A DNA stretch of 33,611 nt from Verrucomicrobiota bacterium. Lineage in GTDB: Bacteria > Verrucomicrobiota > Verrucomicrobiia > Chthoniobacterales > UBA10450. Shown piece by piece: positions 23,191 to 30,636 of the stretch. The position numbers were made by a program, and so were the translations under genes. The notes under the pieces are model-generated. The model made no database searches. It was not told where the DNA came from and worked only from the letters and a program-made list of their open reading frames with translations. The first letter of the stretch is position 1; each line of letters begins with the position of its first letter. The stretch lies in contig QHNR01000007.1 of NCBI GenBank assembly GCA_003218475.1, positions 1 to 33,611 of the forward strand, read 5' to 3'.

Positions 23191-26100
23191 ATGGATTTCG
23201 CACGCAGTGCTTTTGGAGTGCGATGCGTCTTCGCATCGCTTTCGGTCCTTTTTCTTCCCGCCGTTCCTTGTCACGCCGAGGAATCGCCATATAACTCGGC
23301 AACGATCTCAGGCCTTGGCACGCGCAACATAGGTTCCGCAACAATGAGCGGACGCATCTCTGCCATCGCCGGTACACGCGAGCCCTCGGGCAAGATCACG
23401 CTCTTTGTCGGTGCGGCCAGCGGCGGTGTTTGGAAATCCGACGACAGCGGGACGAGGTACCGGCCCGTTTTTGACGAGCAGCGTGCGCAATCGATCGGTG
23501 CGATCGCGCTCGATCCGAAGAATTCGAAAAATGTCTGGGTCGGAACTGGTGAATCGTGGACGCGTAACAGCGTTTCGATTGGCGACGGAATTTATAAATC
23601 AACCGATGGGGGTGAAACGTGGACGCGCGCTGGTTTAGAGAAATCCGAGCGTATTGCAAAGATAGCAGTTAGTCCGAGGAGCAGTGATACGGTTTTCGCC
23701 GCGGTCCCCGGCGCGTTGTGGAGCGATTCACCGGATCGCGGTCTCTACAAAACAACTGATGGCGGCAAGACATGGCAGCAAGTTCTGAAAGGACCAAATC
23801 TTTCGACTGGCTGCACCGATATCACGATTGATCCAACCAATCCCAACGTGATGTTCGCAGCCATGTGGGATTTCCGGCGCAAAGGCTGGGAGTACCGCTC
23901 GGGCGGCGAAAGTCCTACCGCGCCGTCGGCTAGTGGATTGTTTCGGTCCACGGACTCCGGCAATACCTGGACGGAGATCACGACTGAGACCAACAAGGGT
24001 TTTCCCAAGAAACCGTATGGCCGCATCGCAGTAGCGATTGCGCCCTCGAACGCCCAGCGTGTTTACGCTTTTGTCGAATCGCCAGAGAGCGCGTTGTTCG
24101 TTTCCGATGACGGCGGGATGACATGGGAGAAGCGTGATAAGAGCCGGTGGATGGTGTGGCGTCCGTTCTACTTCGCGAATCTGATCGTCGATCCAAAAAA
24201 TCCGGACCGCCTCTTCAAGCCGGACGGATCACTGATCGTCAGCGAGGATGGCGGGAAAAGTTTCGCGGTGGTCGGCGGTTTTCAAGGGGCTCACGGCGAC
24301 GCGCACGATGTGTGGATCGATCCCACCAACACGCAGGTAGTATTCGTGGGAGACGATGGCGGAATGTGGTACTCCTACAACGGCGGCAGCAAATGGTGGA
24401 AAGGCGAAAACCTGCCGGTATCGCAGTTTTACCATGTCAGCCTCGACAACAACGACCCGTACCGTGTTTACGGCGGTTTGCAGGACAATAGTTCGTGGGT
24501 AGGCGACTCGCAGTACCCGGGCGGTATCACCAACTCACGTTGGGAAAACATGTTCAATGGCGATGGCTTTTGGATGTTTCCCGATCCGGCTGATCCCGAT
24601 TACATCTATGCCGAGTACCAAGGCGGCGAGATCGGTCGTGTAAATCGTTACACGCACGAAGCTCGCAACATCAAGCCAAGACCAAATTATAAGGAAAAAC
24701 TGCGGTTTAATTGGAACACGCCGATCGCGCTCTCGCCGAATGAGAAGGGGACCATTTACGTCGGTGCGCAATTTCTTTTCCGCTCACGCGATCACGGCCA
24801 GAACTGGGAACGCATTTCGCCAGACCTGACCACGAACGATCCACAAAAACAGAAGCAGGAACAATCCGGCGGCGTGACCGTGGACAATTCGTCGGCGGAA
24901 ATGCACACCACCATTTATTCGATCAGCGAATCGCCTAAGCAGAAGGGGCTGATCTGGGTCGGCACCGACGATGGCAACCTCCAGCTCACGCGCGATGGCG
25001 GCAAGACCTGGACGAATGTAGTCGGCAACATTCCCGGGCTGCCGAAGAATTCGTGGGTCAATTGGGTCCAGGCCAGCAACTTCGATGCGCGCACCGCTTA
25101 CGCCGCATTCGATCGACATACCTTTGGCGACATGTCGCCGTACGTTTTCAAAACGACCGATTACGGCAAAACGTGGACGCCGCTTGTAACCGCGCAGGAT
25201 CCGAAAGCTGTTCGTGGATACGCTCATGTGATCAAGGAAGATTTGGTCAAACCGGATCTGCTGTTTCTCGGAACCGAGTTCGGGCTATGGGTTTCCATTG
25301 ATGGTGGAAAGACCTGGGGGCAATTTAAAGGCAACCACTTTCCTGCGGTTGCCGTGCGCGATCTGGCAATTCATCCACGGGACAATGACCTCGTTCTCGC
25401 GACGCACGGTCGCGGCATCTGGATCATAGACGACATCACGCCACTGCGCGCACTAACGCCCGATTTGTTGAAGCAGGACGTTGCGTTTGTTTCAGCGCGC
25501 CCGGTGCAGCAGCGAATCGAAGGCGCAGGAGGCTGGGCAAATGGCGACGCGGTTTTCGTCGGCGATAATCCGCCTGACGCCGCAGTCATCAATTACTACC
25601 AGCGCGAGCGGCATCTGTTCGGGAAAATGAAACTGGAAATTTTGGATTCTTCCGGACGCGTCATTGATGAATTGCCGGCCAGCAAACGCCCTGGCCTGAA
25701 TCGGGTGACGTGGCCAATGCGCGCAAAGCCGCCGCGTGTGCCTCCGGGGGCGCAGGTTTCATCCGCGGGAACGCGCGGTCCGCGCCTCGTGCCGGGCGTG
25801 TACACTGTGCGCCTCACGAAGCGAGGCAAAGTTTCGGAGACGAAGTTGACATTGGGTCTGGATCGCCGAGCGAAATTCAGCGAAACAGACCGCAAGGCGC
25901 AGTTCGACGCCGCGATGCGAGTCGTCGCGTTGTTCGGCGATGAAAGCGCGCTGATGGATCGGATCCTAGCGTTGCGCAAAGCATTGGCCCAAAGTGGCGC
26001 CGCCTTTCCGGAAAGCGATCCGCTTGGCAAAAACATTTCCGACTTCGACGGCAAGGTTGACGCAGTGCGAAAGAAGATCGTCGCGACAACCGAGGGCGGC

Positions 26101-26418
26101 GCGATTACGGGCGAGGAACGGTTGCGCGAACACACCGACCAGCTTTACGGAGCGATCCTTAGTTATGAGGGGAAACCGGGCGCGTACCAGATCGCCTACA
26201 TCGATGCGCTCAAGCGCGAACTCGATGACGTGACGAAAGAATTCGACCAACTACTCGCGCAAGACCTGCCTGCCTTAAACGAATCGCTCAAAGCCAAAGG
26301 CCAGCAACCAATCGCAGCACCATCACCCAACGTGGGTGCCAATGATGCCACGCATGGCCCAGTCGGCGCGACAGCCACGAGCGCGTTCCTTCCCGCGGAT
26401 TTCCGCATTTCGTACTGA
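23191..26418 (+). CDS. Secreted Asp-box (BNR/sortilin-like) beta-propeller protein
   Basis: A 1075-residue exported protein. Residues 1-29 form a signal peptide (SAFGVRCVFASLSVLFLPAV, cleavage near CHA-EES). Residues of about 30-760 carry ten Asp-box motifs: KSDDSGTRY, KSTDGGETW, KTTDGGKTW, RSTDSGNTW, VSDDGGMTW, VSEDGGKSF, RSRDHGQNW, LTRDGGKTW, KTTDYGKTW and VSIDGGKTW. This is the pattern of WD40/YVTN/BNR-like or VPS10-type propellers. The C-terminal 270 residues hold a beta-rich segment (SSGRVIDELPASKRPGLNRV) and helices. No glycosidase catalytic set is evident, so enzyme function should not be assumed. The signal peptide overlaps the repeat unit at 23210-23245. The ATG has no evident ribosome-binding site. 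Confidence 0.85.
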   Translation: MDFARSAFGVRCVFASLSVLFLPAVPCHAEESPYNSATISGLGTRNIGSATMSGRISAIAGTREPSGKITLFVGAASGGVWKSDDSGTRYRPVFDEQRAQSIGAIALDPKNSKNVWVGTGESWTRNSVSIGDGIYKSTDGGETWTRAGLEKSERIAKIAVSPRSSDTVFAAVPGALWSDSPDRGLYKTTDGGKTWQQVLKGPNLSTGCTDITIDPTNPNVMFAAMWDFRRKGWEYRSGGESPTAPSASGLFRSTDSGNTWTEITTETNKGFPKKPYGRIAVAIAPSNAQRVYAFVESPESALFVSDDGGMTWEKRDKSRWMVWRPFYFANLIVDPKNPDRLFKPDGSLIVSEDGGKSFAVVGGFQGAHGDAHDVWIDPTNTQVVFVGDDGGMWYSYNGGSKWWKGENLPVSQFYHVSLDNNDPYRVYGGLQDNSSWVGDSQYPGGITNSRWENMFNGDGFWMFPDPADPDYIYAEYQGGEIGRVNRYTHEARNIKPRPNYKEKLRFNWNTPIALSPNEKGTIYVGAQFLFRSRDHGQNWERISPDLTTNDPQKQKQEQSGGVTVDNSSAEMHTTIYSISESPKQKGLIWVGTDDGNLQLTRDGGKTWTNVVGNIPGLPKNSWVNWVQASNFDARTAYAAFDRHTFGDMSPYVFKTTDYGKTWTPLVTAQDPKAVRGYAHVIKEDLVKPDLLFLGTEFGLWVSIDGGKTWGQFKGNHFPAVAVRDLAIHPRDNDLVLATHGRGIWIIDDITPLRALTPDLLKQDVAFVSARPVQQRIEGAGGWANGDAVFVGDNPPDAAVINYYQRERHLFGKMKLEILDSSGRVIDELPASKRPGLNRVTWPMRAKPPRVPPGAQVSSAGTRGPRLVPGVYTVRLTKRGKVSETKLTLGLDRRAKFSETDRKAQFDAAMRVVALFGDESALMDRILALRKALAQSGAAFPESDPLGKNISDFDGKVDAVRKKIVATTEGGAITGEERLREHTDQLYGAILSYEGKPGAYQIAYIDALKRELDDVTKEFDQLLAQDLPALNESLKAKGQQPIAAPSPNVGANDATHGPVGATATSAFLPADFRISY
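23210..23245 (+). repeat. TTTGGAGTGCG hairpin unit inside the signal-peptide codons
   Basis: CTTTTGGAGTGCG is followed by a perfect 8-bp stem GCGATGCG-TCTT-CGCATCGC and a TTTCGG tail. It is the inverted partner of 23115-23151 and related to the units at 1343-1410. It encodes AFGVRCVFASLS, the hydrophobic part of the signal peptide of the propeller protein, in frame. Confidence 0.7.
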
Positions 26419-26502
26419 AGCTCTGGCGCCTGGAGCGGTCTAATAGAGCGAATCTTTTGCTCCACGAGCTTCGTTCTGGTAAGCTCGTACACAAGGCTGC
26501 CT

Positions 26503-27381
26503 ATGGTTCAAGACGGCACCGAGCATCGCAAGCTCGCCGCGATCATGTTCACGGACATGGTCGGTTACAGCGCTGTCATGGAGCGCAACGAGGCCCTCGC
26601 ACTTGCGTTACTCGAGGATTACCGCCGACTCCTGCGTTCAATTTTTCCAAAACATCAGGGGTCTGAAATCAAGACGATTGGAGATGGCTTCCTACTCGAA
26701 TTTTCCAGCGCCTTAGCGGCAGTCCAATGCGGAACTGAAATTCAAGAGGGGATCGCAAAGAGAAATTCTGCCAATCCGCAGCAAGGAACATTTCAGGTTC
26801 GGATCGGAATTCATGCGGGCGATGTTGTGCGCCGTGACAACGATGTGATTGGCGACGGTGTCAACATCGCCGCTCGCATCGAACCATTGGCCGGAGCGGG
26901 CGGCATTTGTATTTCCCAGCAGGTATTTGATCAGATCGAGAATCGCGCTGCCCAATCGCTGAAAAGGATGGGGCAGGTGAAACTTAAGAATATGATGCGG
27001 CCTCTGGAGGTTTATTGGGTCGGATACGAGGGCGCAGCGTCGGGTCCACCGGACCTCGTGCGAGCCGATGAATCTTCTTCGGCTCAGAAATCGATTGCCG
27101 TCCTGCCTTTCCTAAACATGAGCTCAGACCCGGAGAACGAGTATCTGAGCGACGGTCTGACAGAAGACCTGATCATGGCATTTTCACAATTGAAGGGGTT
27201 ACGCGTGCCGGCCCGGACTTCAAGCTTCGCGTTCAAGGGGAGAAATGAGGATGTCCGCCGGATTGGCCAGCAACTTAATGTGAAAACGATTTTAGAAGGG
27301 AGTGTGCGCAAAGTTGCCAACCGGCTGCATATAACGGCCCAACTGATCAATGTCCTTAACGGCGATCACCTGTGGTCCTAA
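26503..27381 (+). CDS. Class III adenylate cyclase domain, truncated by an early stop
   Basis: A 292-residue 5' part of a cyclase-TPR gene. The cyclase domain (about 8-170) looks catalytically complete: metal aspartates Asp18 (MFTDMVGYS) and Asp61 (KTIGDGF), Lys57 as the purine-specifying lysine, and GDGVNIAARIE with the Asn-x3-Arg pair. A linker leads to the usual second domain (KSIAVLPFLNMS, LSDGLTEDLI, ILEGSVRK) found in soluble cyclases with C-terminal TPRs. The frame stops at TAA 27379-27381 just after GDHLWS, where relatives continue TFDRE, and that sequence resumes in frame right after the stop. The stop is therefore probably a nonsense mutation or a sequencing error. The cyclase domain could still make cAMP alone. 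Confidence 0.8.
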   Translation: MVQDGTEHRKLAAIMFTDMVGYSAVMERNEALALALLEDYRRLLRSIFPKHQGSEIKTIGDGFLLEFSSALAAVQCGTEIQEGIAKRNSANPQQGTFQVRIGIHAGDVVRRDNDVIGDGVNIAARIEPLAGAGGICISQQVFDQIENRAAQSLKRMGQVKLKNMMRPLEVYWVGYEGAASGPPDLVRADESSSAQKSIAVLPFLNMSSDPENEYLSDGLTEDLIMAFSQLKGLRVPARTSSFAFKGRNEDVRRIGQQLNVKTILEGSVRKVANRLHITAQLINVLNGDHLWS

Positions 27382-27396
27382 ACGTTTGATCGCGAA

Positions 27397-27696
27397 ATGC
27401 AAGAGGTCTTCGCGATTCAGGATGAGATTACGCGCGAAATCGTGGACGCCCTTGAGATGCAACTGGTTGGCGCAGGCGATCAACCGTTGGGGAAACATGG
27501 CACTTACAACCCCGACGCCTATCAACTTTATCTTCAGGCCAGGTATCACTTTAACAAATTCACTGGTGACGGCTTCAAGCGATCCATCGAGTGTTGCAAA
27601 AAAGCCCTCGAAATAGAGCCAAACTACGCGCTCGCTTATGCTGCCTTATCGCTCTCCTTCCAATACGGCTGGTTTTACGGGGCATCTCTCGTTTGA
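27397..27696 (+). pseudogene. Middle fragment of the broken cyclase-TPR gene
   Basis: It continues the same frame after the TAA at 27379. From 27382 the codons read TFDREMQEVFAIQDEITREI, the standard continuation of the family, and the first ATG is at 27397. It includes the start of the TPR region (YNPDAYQLYLQARYHF, CCKKALEIEPNYALAYAALS) and stops at 27694-27696. Near 27670-27690 the coding sequence passes to another frame, so one indel separates it from the 3' part. Confidence 0.7.
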
Positions 27697-28483
27697 AGAG
27701 AAGCTCGCTGCGATCGGTCCTCACGATCTATTCGCAGAAAAGGCAGTAGAACTCGATCCGAACCTGGCCGAAACACAGACCGCCTTGGCGATCGTTAGAT
27801 TTTGGAACCAGAGGGACTGGTCAGTGGCTGAAGAGTGCTTCAAACAAGCCATCAAGCTTAACCCTAACTACATCACCGCTCACGAGCATTATGCTTTGTT
27901 CCTGGCGTGCAGGAGCCGGGTCGACGAAGCGATAACTCAGGCGCGGTGGGCGCTACAGCTTGATCCCCTATCCCCCCTGGACACTTTGCACATAGCAGCA
28001 GCATATTGGTTAATGCACCGGTACGATCTAATGCTCGAACAAGCCCGTAGATTGTTTGATCTGGAGCCAAACTTCTTCGGGACATATTGGATGCTGGGGT
28101 TGGCTCATTGGGCTCAGGGACTGCACGACGCTGCCGTCGCGGAGTTGCGCAAAGCAGTCGTGCTGGGAGGAGGTCCTGTTCCATTGGCCGATCTCGGGTG
28201 CCTGTTGGGCCGGTTGGGTCGGAAGGCGGAAGCTCAACAGGTCCTCGAAGATTTAGGCGAACTCGGAAAGCGGATGTATGTCCAGCCACCTTGTCTGGGC
28301 TTCGTTCATGCAAGTTTGGGCAATCTTGACGAAGCCTTTGGTTGCTTCGCCCGAGGCATGGAACATGAAAACGGTAGCATTGCGTATCTTCGGGAATACT
28401 GCATCTGTGCGGGCTTGGATGAATTGCGTGCTGACCCACGATTACCGGCGTTGCTTAAGGGAATCGGAGTCCGTGAGCGCTAA
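27638..28483 (+). pseudogene. C-terminal TPR fragment of the broken cyclase-TPR gene
   Basis: The frame is open from 27638, but the first dozen codons overlap the middle fragment; true coding in this frame begins about 27672 (HLSFEEKLAAIGPHDLF). Tetratricopeptide units follow: AEKAVELDPNLAETQTALAI, AEECFKQAIKLNPNYITAHE, ITQARWALQLDPLSPLD, ARRLFDLEPNFFGTYWMLGL, VAELRKAVVLGG. It ends naturally at LPALLKGIGVRER. TPRs here would mediate protein contacts of the cyclase. Restoring the frame and the stop would give one protein of about 660 residues. Confidence 0.7.
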
Positions 28484-28622
28484 TATCGACGAACGCTGGC
28501 GTGAACCTGTGTACGGAGGTCTGCCCCGCCGAATCGATGACCTCAGATTGATTACCGACACCGACGGTATCTTCGCTAAAACAAATGGTTCTGCGGAATC
28601 GTGGGAGTTAACCTCTCGCTAA
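28473..28622 (+). other. Short open frame of unknown nature in a decayed interval
   Basis: A GTG-started frame of 49 codons (SANIDERWREPVYGGLPRRI and onward to SWELTSR) that overlaps the end of the TPR fragment. It reads like protein, with no low-complexity content, and may be the C-terminal relic of a lost gene. It is followed at once by the glycosyltransferase relic. I do not recognise it. Confidence 0.25.
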
Positions 28623-28625
28623 AGA

Positions 28626-28703
28626 ATGGAGCGCAAGCCTGCTGTGTTTATTGTTTTTCATCATATCGGCCTTTTACCGTCAAGGTCACTGAACTTTTCC
28701 TGA
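28626..28703 (+). pseudogene. Relic of a glycosyltransferase 5' end
   Basis: ATG at 28626 gives MERKPAVFIVFHHIGLLPS and stops after 25 codons at 28701-28703. It matches the start of the intact glycosyltransferase at 30637 (MEPKPAIAVVFQHIG), including the shared untranslated bases AAAGAATGGAG around the ATG and a later R-x-LN match. Only the first 75 bp or so remain. The relic ends 4 bp before the start of the asparagine synthetase gene. Confidence 0.65.
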
Positions 28704-28707
28704 CGCC

Positions 28708-30609
28708 ATGTGCGGTATCGGCGCAATCGTTTCTCTAAGCGAAGAGCAGGTGCGCGACGGGATGCCGCGAATGATCGCGGCGATGCATCATCGCGGCCCG
28801 GATGGGAGCGGCAGTTTATTGCTGAACGCACCTGAAATTTTCTGCGGGCTGGCCAGCACGCGTCTGGCGATTCTGGATCTCTCACCTGCCGGCGCGCAGC
28901 CGATGATTTGTCCGAAGACTGGCGCTGCCCTTGTTTTCAATGGCGAGATTTTCAACCACGTCGAGTTACGGCGCGAGCTTCTCGATGCGGGAATTGAGTT
29001 CCGAAGCACCAGCGACACCGAGGTCGTGCTGAATGGACTGGTAAGATATGGAACGGCGTTCCTTCCACGACTTAAAGGCATGTTTGCTCTCGCGTTCGTG
29101 GATGGAGAGCGAAAAGCGTTGCTGCTTGCTCGTGATCCGCTGGGAATCAAACCGCTTTACCAGCATTCCAGTCCGGACCTGCTGGTGATCGGCAGTGAGG
29201 TGCGCGCGGTCGTTGCTGGCGCGCGTTTGTCGCGGGAGATCGATCGACAGGGACTTATCTCGTATCTCGCGTACGGCGCAGTGGCCGAGCCGAGGACGAT
29301 CTTCAAGGAAGTTCGCGCGTTCGCGCGCGGCAGTTCCCAGCTTATCCCACTGACGCGACAAAGCCTATCCACTCCACCGCCGCCAAAGCGCTTTTTCAAT
29401 ATGCCGGCAATTCAGGAAATTTCCGAAGCTGAGGCAATCGAACAGGTGCGAGCCACGCTTACGCAGGCGGTCGATCAACATCTCATCAGTGATGTGCCAG
29501 TGGGGATGTTGCTCTCGTCAGGCGTCGACAGCACGATCGTGACGAGCCTGGCGGCGAAAAGCGCGCCTCACATTCGCTCGTTCACAGTCGGGCTCGCCGG
29601 GAACAGCAGCGAATCGGAGAGCGATCTCGCGCAACGCACAGCGGAGAGGCTCGGTTTGCGCCACAGCAATATTGTCATTGGGCCGGACGACGGGCGAGCG
29701 GAAGCCCGGGTCTGGCTGGATTCTTTGGACCAGCCTTCGATTGACGGCTTGAACGTGTTCGTTATCTCGCGGGCCATTCATGCGCAGGGCATCAAGGTTG
29801 CGCTTTCCGGTCAGGGTGGCGACGAGCTTTTTGGCGGTTACCCATCATTTGTCGATGTGGAGCGGATGCGAAGCCTTTACGACAAATTTGGGTTTCTACC
29901 GCGTTTTGTTCGCCGGTCAGGCGTGCAGCTGGCGCTTTTTGCGAAATCGTCCGTCGTCCGTGCAAAAGCAATCGATATCGCCGAATCAAACGGCGACGTT
30001 CGTTCATTGTATCTCCAGAGACGACGCACTCTCTCAAACAAGCAACTGAAAGAGCTCGGAATCAACGGGCCGCTTCCAACCGCCCGAAATTTTCTGCCGC
30101 CGGAATCCGAACCGCCCTTCGAGTTTGAGTCGCTTGCCGTTCCGGAGGCCGTCTCATGGCTTGAAACGCACTATTACCTTGGAAACATGCTGCTTCGCGA
30201 TGGCGATGCGAATAGCATGGCGCATTCGCTGGAATTGCGGATGCCATTTCTGGATACGCGTGTGATCGATATGGCGTTTGCAATTGCCGGGCGCATCCGC
30301 TTTCCCAAGGGAGCGCAGGCTAAGCACCTGTTGCGCGCCACGTTTCCAGAGGCGTTGCCGAAGGAAGTAGCGATCCAGCCAAAAAAAGGCTTCACATTAC
30401 CGATCAATCGTTGGATGACAGACGCGTTGCGGGAGAGATGCGAGGCCGGCCTGGAGTATCTCAGAGGAACTCAATTGCTCAATAACCGTGGAATCAGTAA
30501 GATTTGGTCGCAATTTCTTTTGGAACCGGATTCGTCCGTTTGGAGCCGAGCGTGGGAGTTATGCGTTTTGGGCATATTCACTGAGAACCATTCCATTAGT
30601 GGTGTGTGA
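28708..30609 (+). CDS. asnB: Asparagine synthetase (glutamine-hydrolysing) homologue
   Basis: A 633-residue cytoplasmic amidotransferase. Cys2 after the initiator (MCGIGAIVSL) is the glutaminase nucleophile, with HHRGPDGSG and FNGEIFNH completing the class II glutaminase domain (about 2-200). The synthetase domain (about 235-620) has the ATP-binding SSGVDS loop at 270-275, LSGQGGDELFGGYP, and the C-terminal AKHLLRATF and PKKGFTLPINRWM. The reaction would be aspartate, or another carboxylate, plus glutamine and ATP. Beside two glycosyltransferases, such paralogues often amidate sugars or other surface-polymer precursors rather than supply free asparagine; that is inference. The next gene starts 27 bp later. 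Confidence 0.9.
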   Translation: MCGIGAIVSLSEEQVRDGMPRMIAAMHHRGPDGSGSLLLNAPEIFCGLASTRLAILDLSPAGAQPMICPKTGAALVFNGEIFNHVELRRELLDAGIEFRSTSDTEVVLNGLVRYGTAFLPRLKGMFALAFVDGERKALLLARDPLGIKPLYQHSSPDLLVIGSEVRAVVAGARLSREIDRQGLISYLAYGAVAEPRTIFKEVRAFARGSSQLIPLTRQSLSTPPPPKRFFNMPAIQEISEAEAIEQVRATLTQAVDQHLISDVPVGMLLSSGVDSTIVTSLAAKSAPHIRSFTVGLAGNSSESESDLAQRTAERLGLRHSNIVIGPDDGRAEARVWLDSLDQPSIDGLNVFVISRAIHAQGIKVALSGQGGDELFGGYPSFVDVERMRSLYDKFGFLPRFVRRSGVQLALFAKSSVVRAKAIDIAESNGDVRSLYLQRRRTLSNKQLKELGINGPLPTARNFLPPESEPPFEFESLAVPEAVSWLETHYYLGNMLLRDGDANSMAHSLELRMPFLDTRVIDMAFAIAGRIRFPKGAQAKHLLRATFPEALPKEVAIQPKKGFTLPINRWMTDALRERCEAGLEYLRGTQLLNNRGISKIWSQFLLEPDSSVWSRAWELCVLGIFTENHSISGV

Positions 30610-30636
30610 GGCCGGGAGGTAGCGTCTGGCGAAAGA

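Noticed and set aside
23191-26418. Calling the Asp-box protein a sialidase or glycoside hydrolase
   Set aside because: Asp boxes are structural motifs of many propellers, and no sialidase arginine triad or FRIP motif could be recognised.
28278-28622. 114-codon ORF as a complete gene
   Set aside because: Its first two thirds are the TPR gene read out of frame; only the last 49 codons could be independent, and they were listed with low confidence.
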